Source: Chelydra serpentina (Eukaryota; Chordata; Testudines; Chelydridae). From it: 64,000 nucleotides of DNA. Numbering within the stretch: position 1 is the stretch's first letter; the number at the start of each line of letters is the position of its first letter. Shown here one piece after another: positions 34,431 to 47,920 of this stretch. Under the pieces are notes generated by a model. That model searched no databases. It had not been told where the DNA came from and saw only the letters and a program-made list of their open reading frames with translations. The stretch covers positions 38,192,001 to 38,256,000 of the forward strand of contig JBAIAC010000001.1 in assembly GCA_037349315.1 (NCBI GenBank), given 5' to 3'. A program made the position numbers and the translations under genes.

Positions 34431-36300
34431 GCAGCGTCTCTTGTGATGTGCAAAAGGAAATAGATTTAATGGAGGAAAGCCCTGTGAAATTACGCACCCA
34501 CTCATTCATGGAGAGTTACTTTTAAATGAGTGAGTAGTATTTCATTCATTATTTCATAATCATCATGGTAAAAGGTGGGCTTTATGTGTGAGTTTCTTTT
34601 CCTATTTTGTGAGGTGGCTCTAATCCATGCAATGTATATGTTTAAAAAAAAAAAAAAAAAACTACCAGAACAAGACATTCCACTGCACACACTTCTCTGG
34701 GGAGAGGATGAGAGAACAAACACTTGACAGGTGTTAAGTCACATTGCTTAATGCACAAGTGGAAGGTGCTGAGACAGTATGGTGATGACTGCAGTATAAG
34801 ACCGAATATAGAATGGACTAGACTTCAGGAAGCCCTCCAGGGACTTTGCTATTGAGTTTGTGTGGAAGGCACTCGGATACCATGGTGATGGACATCCATA
34901 TAAAATTCTAAGGTGGAGAAACAGATTAAGAATCAAAATGCAAATTAGAAAATCTACTGAGCTAACTAGGAACTGAACTGAATGCACATGGCATGGCAGA
35001 GAGAACCTGGGCTTCCCTTCCATCCCCCGGCAGGCTGGTAAGTAAGGACAGACTCTCACAATGAAGCACAAATCAGAACACTTTGTCATTGGCTGAATTT
35101 ACTCTGAGGGCATAGTGCTGTTTGTAGCAGCTTCTGAAGGCTGCAGTTTCCAAATTAACCCTTTTATGAGCATCACATACACCACAAAACAGACCTAATA
35201 TATGTACCTGGAATGCGGAGAAAATAGTGGATTCCTGAGATTTTGCCTGCCCATGATCTCAGAAGCAATAAAAAGGAAAGTTGAAAAATCCCTCCAGTTT
35301 TATCACAGTATGTCTCCAGAAATTAACTGAACTATTTTTGCTACTCCGTCCAAATGTTTGCTGTACTGAAAGTGGTTTTAGAGATTTTTCTCTCTGTGCC
35401 TTTTGCCATATTTCCCCCATGTTAATGTGCAGTGAAGCATGTCTGAGAGCTAGATTTTTTTTTAAATGAAATCCAGTACTAGAGTGGTTTTCCTAGAAAC
35501 AGCGACCGCATGAAAGCGCCTAGTTCTACTCCAACATGTGTAACTATTTAGCTATTCTGATAGTATTGATAGTAGAAAGAAATGAAAATAGAAAGATGTT
35601 GTGACGCCAACAGTGATATTGTGCTGCCCGTGCAGCTGTTGAGCAGTTAGGTATGCTGTTTTCTGCCTGACGTTTTTGACTACTAAACAATACCGCAGTA
35701 TGCATAGAGTTAGACTCTTTAGTATTCACATTATGAAGGCAGGAAAGCTAATGTAAAATCAACCATGAATATCGGGATCACCTCTTCTGTTCCTCGCTAC
35801 AGCATGCAGGTAAGGGCCCCGATTCAGGGAGGTGCTTAAGCTCATGCCTAATGTAACATTATGTTTAATCATGGTTCACTGACATGAATGATGGTGGACA
35901 TAGTTTGTTCTGGTCTACGCTAAACCATGTTCCAAATCTCATCAGCTAGTATGCTTGTTGACCCCAATCCCAGGGAAGGCTGGTCCTGTGGGTTTAGGGT
36001 GCTCATTGGGGACTGGTGAAACCTGGCTTTGCTTCCTTGCTCTGCTAAACTTTCTATGTGTGACTTTGGGCAACTCACTTGGGCTGATCCACAAAGGTAC
36101 TTAGGTGCCCAAGTCCCATTTTTAGACATCCCTGTGATCCACAAAACTCCCACTTGGCAGCTTCCTGACCCTAAGGGTGCCTAAATTCACTTGGCACTTA
36201 CATTTTTGCAGTAAAAATTCCCTAGGCTCCTGTGTGTCTGTCTCCAGGGATGTACACTGCTTCCTCCCTCTAGGCACCTGGGCACCCGTCTGCCATCTAA

Positions 36301-36718
36301 GTAGGCTGACCATACGTACCGTTTTAAACGGGACAGTACCGTTTTTTTCATATTTCCCGACCGTCCCGTCATTTTAATATAAATGTCAATTTTGTCCCGT
36401 TTTTAATAAACTATATATAGTTTTTATTTTTTTGTAAAAAACTGAACGCTGGCTTGTTGCGGCTGCCCCTCGTCTCCCCGCCGAGCAGTTGAGCGGGGAG
36501 ACGAGGGGCGGCTTGTTGCGACTGCCCCTCGTCTCCCTGCCGAGCAGCTGAGCGGGGAGACGAGGGGCGGCGGCTTGTTGCGGCTGCCCCTCGTCTCCCC
36601 GCCGAGCTGCTGAGCGGGGAGACGAGGGGCGGCTTGTTGCGGCTGCCCCTTGTCTCCCCGTCCCATTTTTGCCATCCCAATGTCCTGTTTTTGTCTCAAG
36701 GAAATATGGTCAGCCTAC
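36301..36718. mobile_element. MITE with minisatellite, 6-bp target duplication
   Basis: Perfect 14-bp ends GTAGGCTGACCATA and TATGGTCAGCCTAC, flanked by ATCTAA at 36295-36300 and 36719-36724. Shared interior words (CGGGACAGTACCG, TTTTGTCCCGT) relate it to the GGGTGACCAGA family. Its middle (36451-36660) has been expanded into a minisatellite. No ORF; open frames there are repeat artefacts. Confidence 0.75.
36451..36660. repeat. cruciform-prone minisatellite, about 3.5 x 59-62 bp
   Basis: Units begin GGCTTGTTGCGGCTGCC at 36451, 36510, 36572 and 36631 (the last one partial). Each full unit holds a hairpin with 17-bp arms GCCCCTCGTCTCCCCGC and GCGGGGAGACGAGGGGC around an 11-base loop. The units are nearly identical and CpG-rich. 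Confidence 0.85.
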
Positions 36719-37059
36719 ATCTAAAGCCCCAGATCAATGCACAGGCCAGAGAAGAAAGTCCTTTGGCCACCTGAGTTGTGTGTGGGGAGGGGAGGGGCGG
36801 GGAGAGGGACAGAGATCTGGTATGTGCACTCAGAGGCCGCTCTACCAGATGAGGCCGCTCAGGTGAGTTCACACAAAGGGGAGAGGGGAGTGGAAGGGGC
36901 TCTCTCATAACATTTAGTCTCATGGATAGGTACTCACCCAGAATGTGGGAGACTCCCAGTTCAAGTTCCCCCTCCTCTGGGGAGAAGGGATTTGAACAGA
37001 GATTGGCCAACCCTCAGATGACTATCCTAACCACAAGGCTATGAAGTCGTTCTAACTTT

Positions 37060-39840
37060 CTCTATCCCAATTAATATTTAACTATTTTGTATAATTAAAT
37101 TGGAACAACTTCAATAGGAGAGATTGAGGGAGACCCACATCAGAATATTCCATAGCTTAGTTAAAAAGAAACAGCTAACTATACCAGTTGCACGTGTCTC
37201 TTTCTGTGCAAATACTCAAATGCAGTTAGCAATATTGCTGCTGCCAGTTTGTGTGGAGATTATGTAGGGTTTTGGTGGTGCTTTTCAATTTTAATGTAAA
37301 GATTAAGGGTGAAACCTTCAGAAATGCCAAAGAAGCATGAAAATCAGCATGTGCTCCTAAGTCCCTTAGCTGCCTTTGAAAGTCCCTCTTTAATGTTATA
37401 ACATATGAAAACCTTAGTACATATTGGCCCACTCATGTACCAACAGTATTATATTTCTGTTTCAACTGTTTACCATATACGAGAAACAGATGACTCACAT
37501 TGTGCTAGGTTCTCATTCTGGGTGTTGAGAGTTTTGTCCTTTTAATGTAACGCATTTTCAGTTCCCCATCAGGTTGGGGAAATCAGTTGTGAATTTCCTT
37601 GGCCACAAGTAAATGGAATATTTTCCATTCACTGTCACCTGAGTAGCTACCTGCTTAGGACTCTTTAGCTGTAAAGGTTTAGAAATAAAGTGGAGCCATC
37701 GCTGAATAATTTAAATCTGTATGTAATCAGATGCATGTGAACAATGGTTGGTCCCATTTCAAAGAGACCAGAGAGGTAATTCTTACAAGCACATCAGTGG
37801 AGTGTGAAATGGAACATAAAATATGCCTCCTAATTTGGTGCGAGTTTCATAGAAAGATGGAAAAATGCACTTTTCCTGTGTGTGTAAAAGAAAAAAGAAT
37901 TAATAAAGTTGTTGGGGTTTTTTTAAACCAATGTAGACAAGTAAGTGATCTGTGACTCCAAAACAGGTGCAGTCAGAAAAAGTGTTTCCAGCTGTGGCAT
38001 ATAAAGTATGTGAATGTTCTTAAAATCTACCCCCACAAATCAAACAGCAGGCTCTGTTAGTTCCCAGAGACATTAGTAATTTACAAACCACCAAAGTACA
38101 AATTGATGCTGTTGTTGACTGTGGCAAATCCTCACCTTTGTGCCCAGCCTGGGCACAGGGAAGATGTGAGTGGGGAGGTGAGGAATCCCCCTCACCAGAG
38201 CCCCTTAGTCAACTCTACTATACGCTGGTGGGACATCCCGCCCCCCCCATCCCAATGTCAACCCCTCCCTGTACCTTACTTGCCCTTTGCAAGGGATCCC
38301 CAGAGAATGGGTCTTTTCATCACACAAGGACTGCGCACCCCCTGCATGACCCATTCAAATTGTACCTCCCCTTCCACAACAGAACGGCTCTTGCAAACAA
38401 TGGCAAGATTTGTCTGTGCTCAAACCATCTCCAGTTTGCAGTGGTGACAGTGTGTTAAAATGGCTTTTTACTTGGAACTGAACTCCTTGGCTCTGGTAGC
38501 ATCTGGGAGGCTACGGGTGCAGAACCCCTCTCTACCATGTTCACAGCATCGCTTTTCTGAGGAGAGTTGCGCTTTCGCATCTAGATAAGATAAGCAACCC
38601 ATGGATTCTAATGTCCCAGCTCATGTGGTAAGACCCACATTTCAGCCGTTTTAATTTTGAATGACAAACTGTGATGTCTTGGAGCTTAGGCGAAGAGGTG
38701 CTGGGCTGGGAGCCAGAAGACCTTGAGTTCAAATCTTCTCTTCCACTGCCTGCTTACCCCCAACAGATGTGGTCAGTACTGAATTAAAGCAAATCAAAGC
38801 CCAAAGAACAGAATAATATGGGACTCTTAATGGCGCCAACCCTGCAGCCTCGCTCACATGCTATGGTCCCACCCCTCCCTTGGAGTAGTGTAGAAGTGGG
38901 GTTCCCTTCCATGTAGGTATTGGCATAAGGCTTTTCTTCATAACCCTGTGGTAAAAAAAACTTACTTTTTTTTTTCAAAAATGAAAATTCAAGCCTGATG
39001 TAATCACATTCAGGAGCTGGGTGTTAAAATTTCCATCACTTGGTGTTTCTAAGTTAAGACTAGATGGCTTTCTTAAGGAGACCAAAAAATTGACAAATTA
39101 TTTATGTCCGTGCAGGAATAATTGCGTGAAATTCTATGAGCTGTATTATTCATGAGATTAGAGACTATCATAATGTTCCCTTGACCTTAAAATCTGTGCA
39201 TCTGTATTATGCCATGAGAGAAATCCTCAACCGGTGCAACTGGAGGGTGACTAGGACAGGGATCTGCCTACTGGTATTCATATTCAGGCTTCCCAGTGTT
39301 CATGCAGTTAAGACACGCTCTAACATGCAATCGTCCATGGTGAAAATCCTCCTGTGCAGACAACATGCACTAGGCTTACATGCTATTTATGTCATATTTT
39401 AGATCTATTATGAAGGTTTCAGTGTGACTTAAATGATGCATATACCTTGTGTGGTCCCTCTGAATGGGATACATTTCTTCATATTTTTTATATCTGTCTT
39501 CAAATGTCAAGAACAAGAGGTACAAAAACAGATGTTTTTATGCATATGCATGGATGAATATTGCTTTTGCAGCATGCTAGGAACACTTTGGTTTTTTGAG
39601 TATGTGATGATCATATCTTATTATGACTTTAGCAGAGCTGTCCAATTTCCCTGTACTCAAGAACAAGCATTATTGTCATCCTATTTTAGATTAATAATTG
39701 TATAAGCTAAAAACATACTAGGTTTTAAACAGCTGAAGGTAGCCTGGAGTCAGGTGTTTTAGGCCAATTCTTGCAAGAATGAGTTAGCTGCCTGCCTAAC
39801 ACCACACACAATGGCCAGAGGAGGCAGAGCTTCCTTTATA
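37060..39840. other. intergenic, no gene seen
   Basis: AT-rich DNA without a convincing exon. A C run and CA-rich segment occurs near 38240-38260. Frames such as 38103-38447 have no recognisable domain and no splice context. Nothing repeat-like stands out except single words of the palindromic families. Confidence 0.4.
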
Positions 39841-40215
39841 ACTTGTTAGCTCAGTGGGTAAGGTACTCACCTGGGATATAGAAGACCCTGGTTCAGTTCT
39901 CCCTCTGCCTGATGGGGAGAAGGAATTTTAACAGGGGTTCCCCAGTTCTCAGGGGAGTGCCCTAACCCTGAGCTATAGAGTCATTCTCACTCTTCTCTGG
40001 CTCCATTTAATATTTAATTATTTAACACACAATAGAACAGCTTCAGTAACAAAGCAGCCACAGCAGAATAGTCCATATCTCCGTGATTAGGGCACTTACA
40101 TGAGAGGTGAGGAGCTCCTGTTCAGATCCTTTGTGCTCATCAGGAAGAGGGAGGAAATATACTAGGTCCTCACACATCATAGATGAATGCTCCAACCGCT
40201 AGGATAAAGGTTATA
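39840..40215. repeat. tRNA-like head-to-head palindromic blocks
   Basis: GTTAGCTCAGTGGGTAAGG at about 39845 fits a pol III A box (TAGCTCAGTGG), and CCTGGTTCAGTTCTCCC about 44 bases on resembles a B box. The second half (CCCCAGTTCTCAGGGGAGTG, CTAACCCTGAGCTATAGAG) is the reverse complement of the first, so two tRNA-like halves face each other. A weaker block follows at 40075-40215. They have no recognisable cloverleaf and are repeats, not tRNA genes. Confidence 0.5.
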
Positions 40216-40439
40216 AATGAGGCAACCTCTTCTTCTTACTCCCCACCCCTCCAAATTTTGTGTGGAGGTGACATTGGTAAGAATTTGCATAGGCCATTGC
40301 TTTGATTCTTAGTATGGCTACCTAGGTTTACAACTCCATTGAGATGAACAGGAAAATACATCATCTTTGGTGAGATAGTTTTACAATGTTTACATTTAGC
40401 AATGGAAATGGTAAAACAATAAACCACACTCTTAAATAC

Positions 40440-43400
40440 AAGAGAAACTGCACTGTACCTTATGAACCATCTACAGTTCTCAGGGCGGATGCATTTCCTA
40501 GAGTATAATATATAAAATTGGTTGCATCAGTTATCTATAGATATATGTGAATATGTACAAGCATCAGGAAGGGTATTGGGAAAAGACACAGTCTTCTGAC
40601 ATGAGTCATTGGGTACTGGTCTTATTAAAATAACATCATGAAGCTTAGTTTGTGGTTTTGTAGCTCTTCATTTACTATGGTTTAAGACTATTCTTTTGAG
40701 CATGTATTTTTAGTCCTGAGCAGCAAGTGATGAAGGCAAGGAAGAGATCAACAGCGATGAGCAAGGGAGCAAAATTTAATTTCTAATTTGCATTTTTCTT
40801 ATTTTTATTTCATTTTTTAGTGTGAATTGCTCCTACCCATATTTGAAGTATAGCTTCATTTTAGAACTGTTTAATTTGAATGTGGGTATCCATTCAATAT
40901 ATACAGCAAGGAAAGGATTAAAAAAAAACCTGCAAATGTTGATCAGTCGAACAAATTTTTACTTTGTAGTCAGAAAGTAAAAGAAGACAAATTTCAGAGC
41001 AACACACGTGTATCATATTTACACACACAAACACATGGATGACTAGAAACCCATGTTCATAGTAAAAGTATTAAAGTAACTTTTGGAATGACAGGGAGGA
41101 AAACTTAAATGTTGAAACATCACAGTTCAATATTCAACCAAATGACTGAGTTTATATGCCAAACCAGCACTGGGTAATCAAATCCCTGTTTCAATCCTTA
41201 TTTGAAACAGAATGGCTATTCTGTTTAGTGTCAGTATGCTAAGAGATCTGACAGTGAAGCTAAATGCCTACAGTTCTCTGTTTCTCAAAGGGGAATCGTG
41301 TCATCATTCAAAATGTTAATTCTGCTAAAACTGATTAAAAGATGAGGGAACTTTCATTGATGGAGACATGTTCACACCTAAAGATCCCAGTCCTCTGTTT
41401 GTTACGTCCTTTGCTCCTGATGACTCTTGTCCTGATCCTGTGGGCAAGACAGCTCTTGGTTCCCCATGTCAAGTGGTGAATTTTTCTCTTGATTGTGCTG
41501 GGATTGGTTTTTAGGGGAGATTTGACAGTGCATACAGTTCTCATTAGTTCAGAGAACAGAACCATCTGTGGAAGTCATGAATGACTTGCTAGGACAATGC
41601 AGCCGCAGAAAAGTCTCTAATGGATCATTCTGGGCCAAGAGAACCCCTACATGACTCAGAAGGAGCAAATATGCATAAAATCACACGAAATCTGGCCTAA
41701 CATACCAGAAGGAGGACAAAGTGGCTATGTTACATGGCCTTACCTCTTCCTACACCAGTGGATGCTCCTCCAAGGAACAATGCAGGTTTGGGGTACATCA
41801 AGCAACCACTCAACATGGTATTGTTACCCCTTTTGACTGAGCAGTTAGCCAAATTTGGGTTTTTGCAGATTGTTCCAGTTAGGGAGAGAAATTGATGGAT
41901 ACAGCCAAGTAACTTCTTTGATGCCATCTTTTTTATTTACAAAGATTACGTAAAGTTCTGTTTCTCTGAACACAGTTGCAATCAAATAGTGGGAGACAGT
42001 TTCTTTGCTGCTGTTCCAAACCTGCCTTTCCAGCCAGCACTCTGTGCCCAAATAGCTTTCTCTCTTAGCTTTCTTTCAGGTCCCCATTACTAGCATTTCT
42101 GCTACTCTCTGCTTGGCTGCTTCTGTGTCTCTGCCCTCTTTCTCACTCTCTCAAACACACCCTTACCCAGACAACAACTGGCTCAGTCCCGGCCTATGTC
42201 GTTCAAATTTCTGAGTGGCCTTTGATGCGTCTTTGTTTCAGCTAGAGATGTGGGCCTGCGTTTGGGTTGGAGGCGCGGGAATTGTTTCAGTCATATGATT
42301 ACAACAATTTCCTTACGTTTATCCTGAATGCAAAGTGATGGTTACGCTTGACTCATAACAAGTTATAATCCAACCCATAACAGTATGCTCCTGTAGGACG
42401 CTGGCAAACTTCCCAGGATGAAGTTAATGCTGCTCCAATCAGAAAATGCTAGAAAGAGAAGCCAATGGGAGACTGTGTGTGTGTAATATATATATGTATG
42501 TATGTAAATTGAAAAACCAGACTAAAGGCTGGTCTACACACACTTCTTGTGCTGCTATAATTTTATCAATTTAGAAATCAATATAGTCAAATCAGTACAG
42601 CCCACTAGTGTGAACACATGTATATCAGTATTTAAAGGTGCTTATATCAGTGTAGCTTATTCCCTAGGGGTGTCTCCTCTAGAGTAGTTGTTTTCAACCT
42701 GTGGTCTAATATTTCCAAAGGGTTCTGCACCTCCATTTGAATTTTTTAGGGGTCTGTAAATGAAAAAAAGGTTGAAAACCACTGGAATAACTGCTGCCAC
42801 ACTAGAGGATTGTACTGCTTTAACTAGATCTGTTTCTAAACTGTACTGTATGCTGCTTAACAAATATAGTAAAGATTTGTCGCAGGTTGATTTCTTCCTA
42901 TTTTCAAGATTTGACCTTGTTTCATTTTCTTGAATTTTATTTTCCGAAGTGCTTTTTCTCAGGATGTGTTAGCCAATTTGCAGCCAACTCACTGTGGCCG
43001 GTGTACTTCTCACACACTTGGAAGATGCTGGCTTGGCAAGAATACACAAGGTGTCCCAGAGAGAGAGAGACCTAAGAGAAAGCTTATGGAAAACACTTCC
43101 CCTTTGGTCTTGTGCCACTTGGAAAGGATACCCAGAAAGCTTCTCTTCAGGGCATATTGTTCTACAGTGTAGGTACAGCTCTACCTCCTCCCTGCCAGGA
43201 ACAGAAAGATGAGCGTAGTTCTGACATGGAACAAGTGGCAGCATGACAATGTGTTCCAGCAGCTATATGCTTGAATGAACTTCACCAAGGGAAGGGAAAG
43301 CTGTGATACAAACTGATTCCTTTTTTTAAAAAACAACAACTTGTCATTAGAGTAACTATGAAAGCTGCTGATTTAATCTTCAGTGGCACTTTTTGCTTGA

Positions 43401-46250
43401 GCCGAACAACCGAGAATCAGTCCACGGTCCATACCTTTTATGGTTTTCTAAGTAGAGTGGAAAAACTATAATTAACCATCAATTGAAATATAAAACAGGG
43501 TTAAAATATAAACTATGATAGAGAGGCGTGTTTCTCTCTCACGCAGCATTCAAGAGGTACACAGTACCAATTCTCAGTGCTCTGCAGCAGATGGGACATC
43601 ACGCTCATTTTATGCCATCAGAATCTGACATAAGGAGCCTTTCAGGGCCTTACTGTTCAACAAGGAAGGTAGAAATGGCCTCTCCATTTCAGCCACATTA
43701 TTATGATTACACATATGTACAAAAGAACTTAAAGCATCGTCTTTTCCCTCTTGTAGGAATAATTTAGATTCACCTTTAGATATGGATTAGATGACAGTCT
43801 TCTATCTCTAGTTACTGAACCATATCACCAAGTGTCAGATGGGGGGAGGAGAGGATAAGTGGTGGTATTTACTGGAGGGTTCCCCCCCCCCCCCCCAAAA
43901 AAAAAAAGAAACTCTATCCACCACTGAAAAAAGATAACTGAGTCTGTCACCCACCATCAGTTCATTCTGGTGCTCAACTCAGTACAGCTACTTAATTCTT
44001 CCCCCCTCCATACACACCCCTGCCCTGCAACAGACCTGTCTACACAAGGCCATACATAACTGATGAAAATCCCCACACAGTAAAGATCCTCTCCACAGTT
44101 GGTATGGACCTCCCCACGCACACAGCTTCCAACACAAATGATAGACTCCACACACATTACAGATTCTCCCCACATACAGAGTCTCCCTGTAATCAATGCA
44201 CTCCCCTCCCCCACACTAATGTTCCCTACATAGCCCCTTCCACAGGCTACTCAACAATTCAAACACTCCTTCCCACACAGGTCATCCCCACAGCCTTCTC
44301 CACAGGCTCCTGCAGAATTGATATCCCCCCACAGCTTGCTCCCTCCCTCAATTGACACAGTTCCCCTACACAGGTCACCCTCCACCACCAGGACTGATAT
44401 GCCCCAGCCCTAGGGGTGGGCACCAGCATCAAGGGATCTTCATCCCACTCCCAGATCTGGTGAGAACAGTCTTAGTGGGTCTTCACCCCCCAGACTGGGT
44501 GGAGAATAGAGGGAGAAGGAGGCCCTGCTCTGAGCTGGCACATTCCACCCTTATGCTTTCAGGAGGGAGCACAAACTGCTCCACATGCTGAGGGACAGTG
44601 GCATAACAGGCCCCAGAGGGTCCTGGGGCAAGAATTTCCCAATTCTGAAATCTGCCCTCTCCATCTCCCCCACAGCGTCAATCCACCCCCCCTCATTCCC
44701 TAGCCCCCCCATTCCAATGCCCCCACCTCCCACTCTAATCCCACCCCCACCCCCAGTTACCCCCACATTTCCATGCAAAGTGGCCAAATACTTTTACCTT
44801 GCACCCTACCTCTTGGGAGGGTGCATCTCCACACCCCTACCCATCCCCTGGCACTGTGATTTTTCCGCCCCCCCATGCATTTTCTACGTGTCCTTGCCAT
44901 CTGCTCTTGCCCTAGGGGGCCAAATAGGCTCCACTCTTCCCAAGCAGCTCCCCTGGGTGGGCCCCATAACCTTGGCCCTGGTGTGACTGCACCACTTGCA
45001 CCATTTTAGCTACACCACTGCAGAAGGCCTAGTTGTCCCTCAGTACATGGAGCAGCTTCGAGTGACCAATGTAGGTGATGGGTGCAGGACAAGATGGCAG
45101 CAGGCTCATAAATGTGCTGGCATGGTGTATGGGCCCACCACAGCTGTTTTTCTAGTCCCTGATTGTCTCACATGGTCTCCATTTGAAGTTGGTGCTTGTG
45201 GCTCCTTTTAGCTTCTCTTGAGTAAGCAGCATGCTCTCTCTCCCTCTCCCTCTCTTGTGCTAGTGCTTCTCTGCTCAGTGTCCCAGTCTGCATAGCTGCA
45301 CTGCCTAGACAGTCCCCTTTGATACCCTAAGTCTCTCTCAACTAGGTCTTGGTTGTTAATCCTCTCAAGGTCTGTCTTCACCTTCTTCGTAGTTCCCCCA
45401 GGTCCTGGGCTGGTGGCCCCATTCACCTCTCCGCCTACTGATTGTGAATTGTTCTCCAGGACCCAGACCCTGCTCACCTGCTTCCCACTAGCCATTAAAA
45501 ATCATTTTCCACCACAAAACTGGTTCTTTAGCATTTTGTCATTTGTTCTTCTGATTCTGGGTCTCATCTTGCTCCCATTGTAGTCAATGGAAGTTTTGCT
45601 TTTGGCTTTAATGGAAGCATGATAGTTCCCTTGGTTAGTATGTGTCTCTAGTTTCTGCTGTATTTTTGCTTCAGCTTACATGACTCCCTCTCTTGCATGT
45701 ATGTTTACACAGTTCAGGAGCTACTGATTTTCCAAGAAACCCATGGCAGCCCTGTAGCTCTCTTGGTATTTCCTAATTCTTTATTACCACTCAACCCGAT
45801 TTCCAACCTGAATAGAAGGCACAATCCATGCTTTCAGGAGCTGACCAAGACAAAGAAAAGAAAGTGATACCCCTTCTGATGAAAAGAGGATGAATGTGCT
45901 GGAGGCTGACTTCACAGACTCTATGAAATCACTGAGCCCTTGAGACTTTTTGTGTTAATTTTGATGGAATAAAAGGACCAGGAGAGTCCAAGGCAGTAAC
46001 TTGACTTTGCCATTATTCAACACTAAATAGTCTCACGTGGTTTGGGGTTTTGAGTACGAAGACATGGGCCTGCTGAGTCCCATAGCAAACACACTAATAC
46101 ATTCACACCAATATTTGGACATCTATTGATTAGGATACAGAGCAGGAAATGAATCAGAAACAAAATATAAAGCATTTTGAAATTGTGGTTATGCAGAACA
46201 AGCTTAATAAAAAATTATCAAAGTCCCTTCTTCAGAGAGACGCTATTGTT
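40440..46250. other. intergenic with MITEs, LTR-like and low-complexity DNA
   Basis: 42528-42665 is a MITE relic with GGTCTACAC-type ends. 42683-42783 is a hAT MITE (TTGTTTTCAACC ... GGTTGAAAACCACTG). 41840-42370 has LTR-like text without clear ends. 43879-43907 is a C run followed by an A run. 44000-45000 is C/A-rich low-complexity sequence. 45556-45623 is a decayed short palindrome (CCCATTGTAGTCAATGGAAG). I see no exon. Confidence 0.45.
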
Positions 46251-46255
46251 TAGTC

Positions 46256-46385
46256 CAGTGGTTTTCAACCTTTTTTCATTTGCAAATCTCTAAAATATTT
46301 TGAATGGAGGTGCAGACCCCTTTGGAAATCTTAAACCTAGTCTGTGGACCCCAGAGGTCCACGGAGCCCAGGTTGAAAACCACTG
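46256..46385. repeat. hAT MITE, CAGTGGTTTTCAACC ends
   Basis: CAGTGGTTTTCAACC and GGTTGAAAACCACTG are perfect 15-bp inverted ends of a 130-bp element. The flanks GTTTAGTC (46248-46255) and GGTTAGTT (46386-46393) agree at 6 of 8 bases, a decayed hAT target duplication with TA in the centre. The ends are like those of Charlie-group hAT MITEs of amniotes. A related copy is at 42683-42783. Confidence 0.75.
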
Positions 46386-47089
46386 GGTTAGTTTCTTATT
46401 TCTCTAGCATTCCTTCATAGTGGGGAAGAAAAGGTTAGTTCTCTTCAATTCTGAATTGTAAGTGATCATTTTCCTTGCCTTTGACAAAACAGACACAATG
46501 GGAAGAGAGAGAGGGGATAGTAAATGTGAGGGAAATTCAGCTTTTGTTGATCTTGAAGTACAAGGCAACTAGACAGTCATGCAAGGGCAGCTGTGGAAGC
46601 TGCTGTTCTGGGCTCTGGCTCATCTCCGCAGTCTGGGATGTCATCTGGCTGGTCTGATCAAGTCCCTCTCCTTCACCAGTCTGTCTCAGGCTGGGCAGTA
46701 GATATGCCATCTAATCTCATTACGTTGGTGCCATGAGGTACAGCTGGTTTCAGGATCAGATGAAAAGCTGAGTGAGAGAGAGTGGGGAAGGGAGACAGTG
46801 AGGGACAGAAAAGAACAGACGACGGGAGGAAAGACAGAAGGATCTCACATGTATATGGTCTACATCCTCACTGGTGCAGGGGTGATGGTCAGAGGTCCCC
46901 ACTGATGCGTTGAGGTCTGGGAGTCGTCATGACCCTTCAGGCTCATGAATAAAGGACAGTATCTGGAGTGAAGTGGGGGCCTATCAGCCTTTCCCCTGGA
47001 AATCCCCCAAGAGTGCAATCCCCATTCAATTTCCCCACCCCAAAGTCTCTTTATGAACCCCAAAAGCAGTTGATGGGCAGAAGAGCCCT

Positions 47090-47920
47090 GTCACAATTCC
47101 TGATTTAATTGCACCTCTTAGGGGTCACCTTGAGGCACCCCGCTTAGGTCTCTGGTCTGTAGATGTCACCTTTCTGGGGACAGAATTCTGCCATTCTCTC
47201 CTTCCTGACTGGGTTTTTAGGTTGCAGACTCCCACAATTCACTGTGATCACCTGATCACTTCAATTCAGCACCTGTAGTCCTGTTCTCTGAGGCAGTGAA
47301 AATGTTATTCAGTGACTAGCCAGCTTTCACAAAGCCAAGTACTCTTGATTTAGAACAAAAGCATTATAAAGAAAACTTATCTTTAAAAAAAAAAATCAAT
47401 AGCTTGTATACATGCCTGACTTACCAGGTGATCACCCATCCTCAAGAAGACCCGTGCGTGTTTTAAAGTACTTTGGGTCTCCGCCAACATTGTTTTAGCA
47501 GTGAAGATTTGCATTACTTACCCCTAGTGGCTTTACTTTCTGCGTGCTTACAATCACTAGCAAAGCCTTAAAGATACCTCTAACATATTGAATACAATAG
47601 TCTTTGACTATTCCATTTCCAAAGCATCTGTCACAAGCCCATGCTCTCATTATTTTGACACCATAGACCTACTTTCCAATAAACCCATTTTGATCCATTA
47701 ATTTCTGGTTTTGTTCTTCTCTTGTTTACCAGACACACAACCCAAGGAATATGTTAAGAGTATCAGGAGGCCTTTTGCTTTTTGTTATGACTAATCCAGT
47801 CGTTCTGTCTCCCTTTTATACCTCTTTCCATCCACACTTATTGTTATAGGGGGTTGGGAAGTGGGGTTTTAAAAGGTTCTGACCGTTGAGGTCATAATTG
47901 GGGTAGACCTGCTAGGCCCC
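47090..47920. repeat. possible decayed LTR or other repeat
   Basis: The stretch has a texture like the segment 62565-63210 (CACCTTTCTGGGG, TTTTTAGGTTGCAGACTCCC, CATTATAAAGAAAAC), which suggests an old LTR read on the - strand. I find no termini or duplication. No gene is visible. Confidence 0.25.

Larger units (their letters stand above)
36081..37060. mobile_element. Harbinger-like element hosting a MITE
   Basis: The left end GGGCTGATCCACAAAGGTAC matches the family of 6148-7266. Its body aligns by eye with 25518-25760 (AGTGCC.., CACCTGGGCACC, AAGCCCCAGA). The alignment is interrupted only by the insertion at 36301-36718. A tRNA-like palindromic block lies at 36905-37045 (GATAGGTACTCACCCAGAAT; GACTATCCTAACCACAAGGC). 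I do not find the right terminus. Confidence 0.5.

Noticed and set aside
36451..36660. CRISPR-like array
   Set aside because: The units are contiguous minisatellite repeats without unique spacers, in a vertebrate genome.
36411..36699. repetitive frames with GRRGA / GDEGQ words
   Set aside because: They are translations of the 59-62 bp minisatellite and not a repeat protein gene.
39845..39905. possible tRNA gene
   Set aside because: A- and B-box-like words are present but no cloverleaf with a proper acceptor and anticodon stem can be drawn, and the sequence is followed by its own inverted copy, as in a dispersed repeat.
44104..44986. Pro/Thr-rich frames in the C-rich region
   Set aside because: Low-complexity C/A-rich DNA gives open frames of biased composition on both strands; no motif or splice structure.
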